From the NCBI GenBank assembly GCA_037144355.1, contig JBAWWY010000022.1:1-23513 (forward strand): 23,513 nucleotides of DNA, written 5' to 3'. The notes under the pieces are model-generated. The model was not told the origin of the DNA and searched no databases. It was given only the letters and a program-made list of their open reading frames with translations. The stretch's first letter is position 1. Each line of letters begins with the position of its first letter. The translations under genes and the position numbers were made by a program. Of the stretch, positions 1 through 7,072 are shown in pieces. The DNA is from JBAWWY01 sp037144355 (lineage in GTDB: Bacteria; Bacillota; Clostridia; Peptostreptococcales; Anaerovoracaceae).

Positions 1-51
1 GCGCTGATGATACTTGGCGGGCAGCTGCCTGGGAAAGTAGGTCGTCGCCGG
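1..51 (+). rRNA. rrf: 5S rRNA, 3' part (gene runs in from the left edge)
   Basis: The first 51 bases are identical to the last 51 bases of the complete 5S gene at 261-374, including the 3' strand of the closing helix (GTCGCCGG). The gene is cut by the window edge. A hairpin terminator follows within a few bases, so this is probably the last gene of an rRNA operon whose 16S and 23S genes lie to the left; that is inference, since they are not in view. Confidence 0.9.
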
Positions 52-55
52 TTTT

Positions 56-88
56 AAAAGACTCCGAAGAAATTCGGAGTCTTTTATA
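56..88 (+). terminator. Rho-independent terminator after first 5S rRNA
   Basis: A perfect 13-bp stem (56-68 with 73-85) is closed by a GAAA tetraloop. The A-rich left arm and the TCTTTT right arm run into further T/A sequence. It ends the rRNA unit that enters from the left. Confidence 0.92.
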
Positions 89-124
89 TATAAAACATCA
101 AATAAACCTTTAATTTTCTTTCAT

Positions 125-154
125 TTGATATTCCAATAATGCACATGGCATATT
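125..154 (+). promoter_or_regulatory. Weak candidate promoter for the second 5S gene
   Basis: TTGATA at 125-130 is followed 18 bases later by CATATT at 149-154. The second 5S gene lies behind a strong terminator, so it needs either its own promoter or read-through. This is the best match in the spacer, but the -10 box is poor. Confidence 0.3.
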
Positions 155-169
155 AAGGGAGCAACAAAA

Positions 170-247
170 CCGTCGTAAGATTCTAAAAGCGAAAGCTTTT
201 GAATCTCTGACGTCGGACATTCCACTAATCCGTTCTTCGAATTAGGG
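170..247 (+). other. Two-hairpin structured leader between tandem 5S genes
   Basis: Two stem-loops are stacked directly before the second 5S gene. The first spans 170-216: CCG-CGT outer pairs, a small internal loop, a 6-bp AGATTC/GAATCT helix, one bulged T, then AAAAGC/GCTTTT capped by a GAAA tetraloop. The second spans 222-247: CC-CTAAT-CG pairing with CG-ATTAG-GG. The spacer shows no coding potential and no tRNA cloverleaf. It may be a 5S precursor leader used in processing, or a small structured RNA of its own. I see the structure directly; the role is inference. Confidence 0.5.
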
Positions 248-260
248 AAATGATCCAGAT

Positions 261-374
261 CCGGTGACTATAGCAAAGAGGCTACACCTGTTCCCATCTC
301 GAACACAGAAGTTAAGCTCTTTAGCGCTGATGATACTTGGCGGGCAGCTGCCTGGGAAAGTAGGTCGTCGCCGG
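261..374 (+). rRNA. rrf: 5S ribosomal RNA (complete)
   Basis: This is a typical 5S rRNA of about 114-116 bases. Its ends pair in helix I (CCGGTGAC at 261-268 with GTCGCCGG at 367-374). The universally conserved loop A/B segment reads CCCATCTCGAACACAGAAGTTAAG at 293-316 (quoted in two parts: CCCATCTCGAAC, then ACAGAAGTTAAG). It is the second of two tandem 5S genes, and its last 51 bases match the first copy exactly. No 16S, 23S or tRNA gene lies between them. A terminator follows seven bases downstream. Confidence 0.96.
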
Positions 375-380
375 TTTATG

Positions 381-412
381 AAAAAGACATACTCAACAGT
401 ATGTCTTTTTTC
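381..412 (+). terminator. Rho-independent terminator after second 5S rRNA
   Basis: A perfect 13-bp stem (381-393 with 398-410) has a CAAC loop, and its right arm ends in a run of Ts. The stem sequence differs from that of the first 5S terminator, so the two units do not share a copied 3' flank. Confidence 0.93.
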
Positions 413-548
413 ATTGCTTGAGAATTATTGCGTAAATGTTGATAAATAAGCCTATTCCTACTGTGTTTTAACAAATTTAGCTTTATTATATGACAAGAAA
501 GTAGTAGAATAAACGAGTACAAAATCACATAGAATCAGGTGGATTTGA

Positions 549-1922
549 ATGAGCATTAAAGAAGATATTAATAAAGGGATTGCCAAGAAAAGAAAAATCT
601 CTGATATTTCTCCAACAAGGCTAATAGTATTTAGTTTTGTCACATTGATTTTGACGGGAGCAACCTTATTGACTTTGCCAATGGCTTCAAACGATGGAAG
701 AAGCATAGGCTTTATTAATGCTTTGTTCACGGCAACATCAGCTTCTTGTGTAACTGGGCTTGTCATAGCTGATACAAAAACACAATGGACATTATTTGGA
801 CAGATTGTGATTTTGGTGATGATACAAGTTGGAGGCCTGGGAATTATAACTTTGGCAACATTCTTCTCGGTTTTACTAGGGAGAAAAGTGAGTATGAAAG
901 GCAGGGTTTTGGCCCAAGAATCCATAAGTTACTTCAGTTTGCAAAATGTACTGGGTCTTATCAAGGGCATTGTTCTTGTGACTATATATATTGAATTTAT
1001 AGGAGCACTTTTACTGTCTTCTCGTTTTGTCCCGCAATATGGGATAAAGGGCCTTTATATGGGAGTTTTCCATTCAATTTCAGCATTTTGCAATGCGGGA
1101 TTTGATTTGATCGGAGGATACAGGAGTCTTACTGACTATAATAATGATCCTATTGTGATTTACACGACTGCATTATTGATTATTATAGGGGGTTTAGGCT
1201 TCATGGTTTGGAGAGATCTCTACGAACATCCGAATTTGAGGGGTCTTTTTCTTCATACAAAGTTAGTTCTTATTATGACGGGTTCTCTGATATTTGGAGG
1301 GGCGATATTTTTTATGATATTTGAATATGCCAATCAAGACACCATGGGAAGCTTGAACATATTCGGTAAAATTAACAGCGCATTTTTTCAATCCGTAACT
1401 TGCAGAACGGCTGGATACAATTCGTTGCCGATTAACAGCATGACTGAGGTTTCAAAGATGGGATCCATACTGCTAATGTTTATTGGGGCAGCTCCAGGAT
1501 CTACTGGAGGCGGTATCAAGGTAACTACCGCTGGAGTTATTCTTATGGCCATTATTTCCAATATTAGAGGCCATGAGAATACGATTGTTTTAGATAGGAG
1601 AATCCCCAACGCAGTTGTAAACAAAGCTCTTGCAATCGCAGGTTTAAGTCTTAGTGTAATCTTCGTAGTTACAACGATGATAATCGGAATTGAAAAAATG
1701 AACTTCATAAATGTTCTATTTGAGGTTACTTCAGCTTTTGGAACAGTTGGATTGTCTACAGGGATAACACCAACACTGCATACAATGAGCAAGCTCCTGC
1801 TTATATTTACAATGTTCCTTGGCAGGGTTGGGCCGCTAACGTTCGCTGTAGCAATAGCATTGAAAGCTAGAAAAGAAAACAAAAAAATCATTTATCCGGA
1901 AGGGAAGATAATGGTTGGATAA
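549..1922 (+). CDS. ktrB: KtrB/TrkH-family potassium uptake channel subunit
   Basis: Integral membrane K+ translocating subunit of a Ktr/Trk system, 457 residues, close to the usual KtrB length of about 445-455. The four pore-loop signatures of the superfamily of K+ transporters are all visible: VTGL (residues 68-71), NAGF (182-185), TAGY (287-290) and TVGL (399-402). Each carries the conserved filter glycine. A glycine-rich GSTGGG segment around 318-322 corresponds to the intramembrane gating loop. The start is well placed, with AGGTGG six bases upstream. The two RCK-type subunits that should gate it are encoded convergently at 2025-3315 rather than in the same operon. KtrB versus TrkH naming is a family-level judgement; the length and first-loop wording favour KtrB. 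Confidence 0.93.
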   Translation: MSIKEDINKGIAKKRKISDISPTRLIVFSFVTLILTGATLLTLPMASNDGRSIGFINALFTATSASCVTGLVIADTKTQWTLFGQIVILVMIQVGGLGIITLATFFSVLLGRKVSMKGRVLAQESISYFSLQNVLGLIKGIVLVTIYIEFIGALLLSSRFVPQYGIKGLYMGVFHSISAFCNAGFDLIGGYRSLTDYNNDPIVIYTTALLIIIGGLGFMVWRDLYEHPNLRGLFLHTKLVLIMTGSLIFGGAIFFMIFEYANQDTMGSLNIFGKINSAFFQSVTCRTAGYNSLPINSMTEVSKMGSILLMFIGAAPGSTGGGIKVTTAGVILMAIISNIRGHENTIVLDRRIPNAVVNKALAIAGLSLSVIFVVTTMIIGIEKMNFINVLFEVTSAFGTVGLSTGITPTLHTMSKLLLIFTMFLGRVGPLTFAVAIALKARKENKKIIYPEGKIMVG

Positions 1923-1947
1923 AAAAAGGGCTTATGGCCCTTTTTTC
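1921..1947. terminator. Probable bidirectional terminator between ktrB and trkA genes
   Basis: An A-run, GGGC, a five-base loop, GCCC and a T-run form a hairpin that begins at the ktrB stop codon. Because the arms are A-rich on one side and T-rich on the other, it can also end the convergent RCK operon, whose last stop codon lies about 80 bases away. Confidence 0.88.
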
Positions 1948-2009
1948 ATGTTAAGAATTATATTATTTGGTTCATATTATCATTGAGCAGGAAGACTACG
2001 GCGGATTAT

Positions 2010-2031
2010 TGATTGATAATGAAATCAATCA
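2010..2031. repeat. 8-bp inverted repeat spanning the trkA stop codon
   Basis: TGATTGAT at 2010-2017 pairs with ATCAATCA at 2024-2031 across a six-base loop. It covers the end of the minus-strand RCK gene. There is no T-run after it in either direction, so it is not a standard terminator; it may stabilise an mRNA 3' end. Confidence 0.6.
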
Positions 2032-2687
2032 TTTCCGAGAAAATAATTTCGTATTTCATCTTTGTTTTCTCTCGTGGAAACTATAATTATGGAATCTCCA
2101 TCTCTAAACAAAGTATTTTCATCTGGAGTAATTATCTCGTTATGTCTTATCACGGAAACTATTATACAGCCAATGGGAATATGCAAATCTTTGATTTTCT
2201 TGTTGTTAACAAAAGAATCTTTGTTGATTAGTATCTCACACATGACAATTTTATCATTCTTTATACTGGTAAGAGTTTTCATCCCAGAATAATCAACTTC
2301 CTGTTCAATCAAATCAGATATTAAAGAAGTGCTGCTTACTGCGGTATCCACGCCGAGGGACTGGAATACCTTTATATTTTTGGGATTGTTTACCCTGGCA
2401 ATTGTCCTTTTAACACCGAAATTTGTTTTTGCAAGTTGACATGAAATTAGATTTTCCTCGTCTTGCCCTGTAACAGCAATAAAGATGTCGGCCTTCTGGG
2501 TCGCTGCCGCAGAAAGAATATTGATTTTTGTAGCATCTCCAATGAAAACGGGAATGCTCAAATCATCAGCTAATTTTTCGCAAATGCTTTTATTAAGTTC
2601 GATCACTGCGATTTTATGATTATATGAAAGTAATGTTTTTGTTAGGTAGTATCCTACCTTTCCACCACCGGCTATGACTATGTACAT
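2025..2687 (-). CDS. TrkA/KtrA-type RCK potassium-channel regulatory subunit (second of pair)
   Basis: Cytosolic nucleotide-binding regulatory subunit, 220 residues, the length of a single-RCK KtrA-type protein (RCK_N plus RCK_C). The N terminus shows the Rossmann fold: GGGKVG at residues 8-13 and an acidic residue ending beta-2 (VIELN). The C-terminal third (roughly 140-215) looks like the TrkA_C ligand-binding domain. It begins 13 bases after the upstream RCK gene, with AGGAG six bases before the ATG, so the two form one operon. It probably forms ring assemblies on the KtrB-like channel and responds to ATP/ADP or NAD(H); this is family knowledge, not visible here. The last codons overlap an 8-bp palindrome (2010-2031). 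Confidence 0.87.
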   Translation of the reverse strand: MYIVIAGGGKVGYYLTKTLLSYNHKIAVIELNKSICEKLADDLSIPVFIGDATKINILSAAATQKADIFIAVTGQDEENLISCQLAKTNFGVKRTIARVNNPKNIKVFQSLGVDTAVSSTSLISDLIEQEVDYSGMKTLTSIKNDKIVMCEILINKDSFVNNKKIKDLHIPIGCIIVSVIRHNEIITPDENTLFRDGDSIIIVSTRENKDEIRNYFLGND

Positions 2688-2700
2688 CTTATTCTCCTAC

Positions 2701-3315
2701 TCATTTCACAATATTAGCTATTACAACAATGTCGTTCTTTTCAAATATAAGAGAAGGGCTGGAAAAAATTAACTGTTCATCCCTAAGCACCCCGAACATC
2801 ATTGAATCTGGTGGTACTTTTATACTTTCAATGTGTTGACCAAGAGTATCCTTGGTAACTTCTCCATAGCTGAACGTTATTATTGCATTTCCAATTGGGC
2901 GGTTTGCAAGGCCTTGTTCCCCATGTACCAATGATTTGAGTTCTTCAACTGCCATATTTGTCGGGCAAATTGTCTGCACACCAAATTGGAAAAAAACTTC
3001 TTCCCGAACGGGGTCTTGAATCCTTGCAAATACTAGTGGAACTTTGAAAATTTCCTTAGCAACCTGGCAAGCCATCATATTGATATTATCATCTGGAGTA
3101 ACTGCTACAAGTCCATCGGCGGTTTCAATTCCCGCCATTTTTAAAACATCCTCGTCAATGGGGACTCCAAGCACAGTAAGGCCGCTGAAATTTTCATCTA
3201 GAGAATTAAAACTGGCCAAATCATTATCTATAACTACTATTTCATGACCCTCAAGGGACATGACATGGGCAAATTTCGACCCTACCTTGCCGCATCCAAC
3301 AACAATTATATGCAT
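2701..3315 (-). CDS. TrkA/KtrA-type RCK potassium-channel regulatory subunit (first of pair)
   Basis: 204-residue single-RCK protein, first gene of the minus-strand operon. The N-terminal Rossmann motif GCGKVG is at residues 8-13 and beta-2 ends in VVIDND, which would bind the ribose of NAD or ATP. The C-terminal domain is about 65 residues. GGAGG six bases before the ATG supports the start. It is only moderately similar to its neighbour, so the pair is not a recent duplication. Escherichia coli TrkA carries two RCK units in one chain; here two separate proteins could form a mixed ring, or each could serve a different channel. Which of the two pairs with the KtrB-like protein cannot be told from sequence. 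Confidence 0.87.
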   Translation of the reverse strand: MHIIVVGCGKVGSKFAHVMSLEGHEIVVIDNDLASFNSLDENFSGLTVLGVPIDEDVLKMAGIETADGLVAVTPDDNINMMACQVAKEIFKVPLVFARIQDPVREEVFFQFGVQTICPTNMAVEELKSLVHGEQGLANRPIGNAIITFSYGEVTKDTLGQHIESIKVPPDSMMFGVLRDEQLIFSSPSLIFEKNDIVVIANIVK

Positions 3316-3352
3316 AAAATACCTCCGCCTTCATTCATTATTAAGCTTCTAT

Positions 3353-3361
3353 ATTATAACA
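3353..3361 (-). promoter_or_regulatory. Extended -10 promoter of the RCK operon
   Basis: On the minus strand the sequence reads TGTTATAAT, a perfect TATAAT at 3353-3358 with a TG extension at 3360-3361. It lies about 40 bases before the ATG. No good -35 box is present, as is common for extended -10 promoters. Confidence 0.65.
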
Positions 3362-3424
3362 TAAATTTTGACAGGCAAATAAAAAATTAAACTGCAAGCT
3401 AAAATCTTTCGAAGTGCGTTTTTC

Positions 3425-3453
3425 TTGCTATAAACTGGTGTAACTGTTACAAT
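3425..3453 (+). promoter_or_regulatory. Promoter of the small ORF-tmk-holB-ricT-trmN6 operon
   Basis: TTGCTA (3425-3430), a 17-base spacer, then TACAAT (3448-3453). Transcription would begin near 3460. This places the upstream ATG at 3456 outside the transcript and decides the start of the small ORF that follows. Confidence 0.7.
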
Positions 3454-3527
3454 ATATGGAAAGATATCACCCGATTGCCAAAATATTCAAATTGGTTTCT
3501 GGTAATTATCCAGGGAGTAAAAGAGAA

Positions 3528-3638
3528 ATGATTCTAAAAATAATATTTTTAACATTATTATGCATACCTGTTTTGTACGTTTTTATAATTCTGTTTGGAA
3601 AGCTTTTCAATGAATTCAAGAACGGTTCTAAGGTATAG
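3528..3638 (+). CDS. Small single-pass membrane protein of unknown function, upstream of tmk
   Basis: 36-residue ORF. I do not recognise a family. The frame is open from an ATG at 3456, but that codon lies three bases after the -10 box of the predicted promoter and has no ribosome binding site. The ATG at 3528 has GGGAG ten bases upstream, so I choose it. The protein is one hydrophobic helix (about residues 2-26, ILKIIFLTLLCIPVLYVF and onward) followed by a charged tail ending NGSKV; a Lys near the N terminus leaves the topology ambiguous. Its TAG stop overlaps the ribosome binding site of tmk (AGGAG), so its translation could couple to tmk. It may be a genuine small protein or a leader ORF. 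Confidence 0.5.
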   Translation: MILKIIFLTLLCIPVLYVFIILFGKLFNEFKNGSKV

Positions 3639-3647
3639 GAGATAAAA

Positions 3648-4277
3648 ATGGCAGGGCTTTTTGTAACATTTGAAGGACCGGACGGTTCAGGTAAAACGAC
3701 TCAAATAAATCTCTTGAAAAACCACTTGGAACTGCTGGGTTTGGATATTGTATTAACGAGAGAACCCGGGGGCACAGTTATTAGTGAGAAAATACGAGAA
3801 ATACTCTTAGACAAGAAACATGTTGAAATGGATTATATCTGCGAGGCACTGCTCTATGCGGCTTCCAGGGCACAACACGTGGCCGAGCTTATTATTCCAA
3901 GTCTTGATGCTGGTAAAATAGTGGTCTGTGACAGGTTTGTCGATTCAAGCATCGTTTATCAAGGCATAGGAAGAAAACTCGGAGATAGCGTAAAGCTGAT
4001 TAACGATATCGCAATACGAGGATGCATGCCGGATGCAACATTTTTAATAAAAGTTGATCCCAAAACGGGCAAAAGCAGGAGAGACATAGCTGAAATGGAC
4101 AGGCTTGATTTGGAAGAAATAAACTATCACAGTTTAGTTTATGACGCATATGAGAAACTTCAATTGGAAAATCCTAAGAGGATTACATCCTTTGACGGGA
4201 ATGAAACAATTGAGCAGATAAATAAGAAAATAATCGGGAAAATAACGGAAATTTTGATAGAAAGAAAAGTCATATGA
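3648..4277 (+). CDS. tmk: Thymidylate kinase
   Basis: Cytosolic kinase that phosphorylates dTMP to dTDP with ATP, an essential step in dTTP supply. 209 residues, the usual length. The P-loop GPDGSGKTT is at residues 10-18. The TREPGGT segment (37-43) and the DRF motif (95-97), which positions dTMP, are intact. The LID region around 140-155 contains Arg/Lys residues. The ATG has AGGAG seven bases upstream, overlapping the stop codon of the preceding small ORF. The gene ends in an ATGA overlap with holB. In Bacillus the darA (yaaQ) and yaaR genes separate tmk from holB; here they are absent. Confidence 0.97.
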   Translation: MAGLFVTFEGPDGSGKTTQINLLKNHLELLGLDIVLTREPGGTVISEKIREILLDKKHVEMDYICEALLYAASRAQHVAELIIPSLDAGKIVVCDRFVDSSIVYQGIGRKLGDSVKLINDIAIRGCMPDATFLIKVDPKTGKSRRDIAEMDRLDLEEINYHSLVYDAYEKLQLENPKRITSFDGNETIEQINKKIIGKITEILIERKVI

Positions 4278-5161
4278 GAAATCATGGGCAGGTTTTACAG
4301 AGACTGGCAAGTGCTATAGCCAATTCCACCCTATCCCACGCTTATATATTTGAGGGACAGAATATGGAAGAAACCTGGGGGCTGGTTTTTCAATTTGTGA
4401 TGGGGATATTTTGTGAAAAAGGAACTGGCACGGCGTGCGGAGAATGTAGTTCATGTGTCAAACTAAAACATGACAATCTTGAGGACCTCATTATCATTAA
4501 AAGTTCCGGCAACAGTGTCAAGGATGAGGATATAATATATCTTCAAAGAAAACTTAGGAACAAACCATTCTCTTCCATTAGAAATGTTGCGATTATCCAC
4601 AAAGCTGATACCATGACCATAAGGGCGCAAAATAGGCTTCTCAAAACATTGGAAGAACCTAATGGTAATAACATCATAATATTGACAGCGATAAATACCG
4701 GGAATTTGATATCTACTATCCAGTCAAGATGCGTGAATATCCGAATAAACGACAATTATGAGAATGAATTTGACAATCAAATTGTTGCTGACTACGGGTT
4801 GATAAAATTGGCAAGGATATTGGCATATAAGGAATCTCTTTATGAATTCAACCAGAATATTTCAGCAATATTGAAGGATAGGGAATCTGCGAAAGAAGGC
4901 CTTGAAATCATAGAATCCTGGTTTAGGAACATACTTGTAAACCAAGTGATGAATTGCAAAATAGATGTTGATGATCAAGAATCGAAAAAAGAATTGGACG
5001 ACATAGCAAGGGATGTTGGCAAGGGGAGCTTAATAAAAATAATCGAGTGCATTGAAATGGCCAAATCTGATTTGGATGCGAACATAAATGTGGCATATGC
5101 TCTAAAAAGCATGCTGCTTAAAATACAGGAGGAAGAAAATGATAAATGTTATAGGAATTAG
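4274..5161 (+). CDS. holB: DNA polymerase III clamp-loader subunit delta'
   Basis: Delta' subunit of the replicative clamp loader, a non-ATPase AAA+ protein, 295 residues. It shows the zinc-binding cysteines C47, C55, C58 and C61 (CX7CX2CX2C), and a KTLEEP motif at 124-129 in the Walker-B/sensor region. An SRC motif at 151-153 supplies the arginine finger in trans to DnaX. The P-loop position (FEGQNMEETWG) lacks the GK[S/T] triad, as expected for delta'. The start overlaps the tmk stop as ATGA, and the 3' end overlaps ricT by 23 bases, so translation of the operon is tightly coupled. Length is slightly shorter than Bacillus HolB (about 330 residues). Confidence 0.93.
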   Translation: MRNHGQVLQRLASAIANSTLSHAYIFEGQNMEETWGLVFQFVMGIFCEKGTGTACGECSSCVKLKHDNLEDLIIIKSSGNSVKDEDIIYLQRKLRNKPFSSIRNVAIIHKADTMTIRAQNRLLKTLEEPNGNNIIILTAINTGNLISTIQSRCVNIRINDNYENEFDNQIVADYGLIKLARILAYKESLYEFNQNISAILKDRESAKEGLEIIESWFRNILVNQVMNCKIDVDDQESKKELDDIARDVGKGSLIKIIECIEMAKSDLDANINVAYALKSMLLKIQEEENDKCYRN

Positions 5162-6056
5162 ATTTAAAAAAGCTGGTAAAATATATTATTTTGATCCAGA
5201 TGCTTTTGAAATAAAACAAGGCGACTTCGTAATTGTAGAAACATCCAGGGGAATTGAGTTTGGAGAAGTGATAGTTGGGCCCAAATTAGTTCCGGAAAAA
5301 GAAATTGTCGCGCCTCTTAAGAAAGTTGTTAGAATTGCAACAGAAAAAGACATTGCAACAAATGAAGACAACATCAATCGCAAGGGAAGGGCTTTGGAAC
5401 AATGTCAGGAAAAAGTCAGCAAGCACAATTTAGTAATGAAGCTTATCGATGTGGAGTACACATTTGACAATAGTAAAATTATTTTCTACTTTACAGCCGA
5501 GGGTCGCGTCGACTTTAGGGATTTGGTAAAGGATCTAGCTGCAGTATTTAAAATGAGAATCGAACTTAGACAAATTGGGGTAAGGGATGAAGCCAAAATG
5601 GTTGGGGGGATTGGAACTTGTGGCAAAAGTCTATGTTGCCACTCTTGGTTGCCTGAATTCGAACCCGTATCCATCAAAATGGCGAAGATTCAAAACTTGT
5701 CTTTGAACCCGACTAAGATTTCAGGTATTTGTGGCAGACTAATGTGCTGTTTGAAATTTGAAAATGAAATCTACCAGGAATTGAGAAGAGGAATGCCTGA
5801 AGTAGGTGAAAGAATAAGAACACCTTTGGGAATTGCCATTGTAACTGACACCAATTTGCTAGAAGGCAGAGTATCCACAAAGATGGTCATAGAAGAAAAG
5901 ACCGAGGAGAAAAACCAAAAGCTTAGCGATGATGTCCAGATATTTGAGAAAACCGAAATATCCCGGATGGATGGAAAAGAAAAAGAAAAGGACAAGGACA
6001 TATTGGCGGATATAGATAAGGAATTGCTTGAAGAGATCAAGGTTCTTTTAGATTAA
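5139..6056 (+). CDS. ricT: PSP1-domain protein RicT (YaaT)
   Basis: 305 residues. In Bacillus subtilis RicT works with RicA and RicF as an iron-sulphur-containing complex. That complex promotes RNase Y-dependent mRNA maturation and supports sporulation and competence signalling. The cysteines that bind the clusters are all present at the Bacillus-like spacing: C161, C166, C167, C198, C203 and C204, in the segments GTCGKSLCC and GICGRLMCC. The PSP1 C-terminal domain covers roughly residues 60-150. A Lys/Glu-rich tail from about 255 is probably disordered. AGGAGG lies six bases before the ATG, inside the end of holB. Family assignment is firm; RicA and RicF partners are not in this window. Confidence 0.94.
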   Translation: MINVIGIRFKKAGKIYYFDPDAFEIKQGDFVIVETSRGIEFGEVIVGPKLVPEKEIVAPLKKVVRIATEKDIATNEDNINRKGRALEQCQEKVSKHNLVMKLIDVEYTFDNSKIIFYFTAEGRVDFRDLVKDLAAVFKMRIELRQIGVRDEAKMVGGIGTCGKSLCCHSWLPEFEPVSIKMAKIQNLSLNPTKISGICGRLMCCLKFENEIYQELRRGMPEVGERIRTPLGIAIVTDTNLLEGRVSTKMVIEEKTEEKNQKLSDDVQIFEKTEISRMDGKEKEKDKDILADIDKELLEEIKVLLD

Positions 6057-6057
6057 T

Positions 6058-6789
6058 ATGGATTGCGATATAAAGAAAAGGATCGATAGCATTGGCTTTG
6101 CTGATTTGAAGCTTATACAGAACTCCGATCAGTTTTGCTATGGCATCGATGCGGTAATACTATCTGACTTTGTGAAAATAAAAGGCAATGCAAATATTAT
6201 AGATATGGGGACTGGCAACGGAATTATACCATTGATATTGAGCCATAAAACCAAAGCAGCCAAAATAATTGGAATCGAACTACAAAAGGAAGTCTTTGCT
6301 CTGGCGGAAGAAAATATTAAGTTGAATAGTCTGGAAGACAGGATAGAAATCTACAATATGGATATCCTTGATGCTCCTTCAAAGTTTGGCTTGGGAAGTT
6401 TTTCCACGGTTGTTTCAAATCCACCATATATGGCAAAAGATTCCGGCATTTCAAGCTCTATTGAAGCTAAGTCAATTTCCAGGCATGAGTCCACTGCCAA
6501 CCTATACGATTTTATAGAAACAGCAGGTAAGTTGCTTAAAGATCAAGGCGATTTCTTCCTTGTGCACCGGCCGTTGAGGTTGGTGGATATTATATGCTTT
6601 GCCAGGCAAAATAATTTGGAACCAAAAAAAATACGATTTGTACATCCAGATAAAAATAAAAAGCCTAACATCATGCTTTTACATTGCGTAAAAAATGCTA
6701 GGCCAGAGTTGAAATTTATGAAGCCCCTTTATGTTTATAACTCTAATGGTGATTTCACCCAGGAGATAAACAAGATATATGAAAGATAG
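6058..6789 (+). CDS. trmN6: tRNA1(Val) (adenine(37)-N6)-methyltransferase family protein
   Basis: SAM-dependent methyltransferase, 243 residues, equivalent by position and sequence to YabB/TrmN6, which methylates A37 of tRNA1(Val). Motif I is GTGNG (51-55). The acidic end of beta-2 is IGIEL (71-75). The N6-adenine signature NPPY sits at 121-124. The start lies two bases after the ricT stop, with no clear ribosome binding site, so it is probably translated by coupling. It is the last gene of the tmk operon and converges on abrB. The exact tRNA substrate is inferred from the family. Confidence 0.9.
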   Translation: MDCDIKKRIDSIGFADLKLIQNSDQFCYGIDAVILSDFVKIKGNANIIDMGTGNGIIPLILSHKTKAAKIIGIELQKEVFALAEENIKLNSLEDRIEIYNMDILDAPSKFGLGSFSTVVSNPPYMAKDSGISSSIEAKSISRHESTANLYDFIETAGKLLKDQGDFFLVHRPLRLVDIICFARQNNLEPKKIRFVHPDKNKKPNIMLLHCVKNARPELKFMKPLYVYNSNGDFTQEINKIYER

Positions 6790-6807
6790 TTTTCCAAAGG
6801 CTAAAAA

Positions 6808-7050
6808 TTAAATTGTTTTTAATTCGTTGATACAATCCTTACAAACAATCTTACCATGAATGCCAGATAGATTTTTTGCATTTCCACAAAAAATACAAGC
6901 AGGTTCATATTTTTTAAGAATGATTGTATCCCCTTCTACATAAATTTCCAAGGGATCTTTAATATCAATACCTAAATTTCTTCTTAGCTCGATTGGAAGC
7001 ACTACTCTTCCTAAATTATCAACTTTTCTAACCATTCCAGTCGCTTTCAA
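6808..7050 (-). CDS. abrB: AbrB-family transition-state regulator with C-terminal CX2C pairs
   Basis: 80-residue DNA-binding protein. The N-terminal swapped-hairpin domain matches AbrB/SpoVT: residues 1-50 carry TGMVRKVDNLGRVVLPIELR and an IYVEGDTIILKKY segment. The C-terminal part contains C52, C55, C70 and C73 (CX2C-X14-CX2C), which could bind zinc; Bacillus AbrB has no such pattern. The start is TTG, supported by AGGAGT ten bases upstream. It follows the coiled-coil gene by 22 bases on the same strand, so the two are probably co-transcribed. AbrB proteins repress stationary-phase and sporulation genes in Bacillus; targets here are unknown. Confidence 0.92.
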   Translation of the reverse strand: MKATGMVRKVDNLGRVVLPIELRRNLGIDIKDPLEIYVEGDTIILKKYEPACIFCGNAKNLSGIHGKIVCKDCINELKTI

Positions 7051-7072
7051 AAAAAGTCACACTCCTTTATAT

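Noticed and set aside
161..255. tRNA gene between the 5S copies
   Set aside because: There are two hairpins but no acceptor stem, anticodon arm or T-loop GTTCRA sequence in the right order.
264..449. A 61-residue ORF on the plus strand
   Set aside because: It runs through the 5S rRNA gene and its terminator; the sequence is explained by the RNA.
415..548. c-di-AMP (ydaO) riboswitch upstream of ktrB
   Set aside because: Such switches often precede K+ transporter genes, but this gap is short and shows no matching conserved core.
458..925. Minus-strand ORF of 155 residues across the start of ktrB
   Set aside because: It is antisense to a clear K+ channel gene, has no ribosome binding site of note and no recognisable family.
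1388..1891. Minus-strand ORF of 167 residues inside ktrB
   Set aside because: Shadow of the ktrB frame; composition follows the complement of the membrane helices.
3368..3405. TTGACA at 3368 as a promoter for the tmk operon
   Set aside because: No acceptable -10 box lies 16-18 bases downstream; the TTGCTA-17-TACAAT site is better.
3456..3638. Longer 60-residue form of the small membrane ORF
   Set aside because: Its ATG is three bases after the predicted -10 box and lacks a ribosome binding site; the ATG at 3528 fits better.
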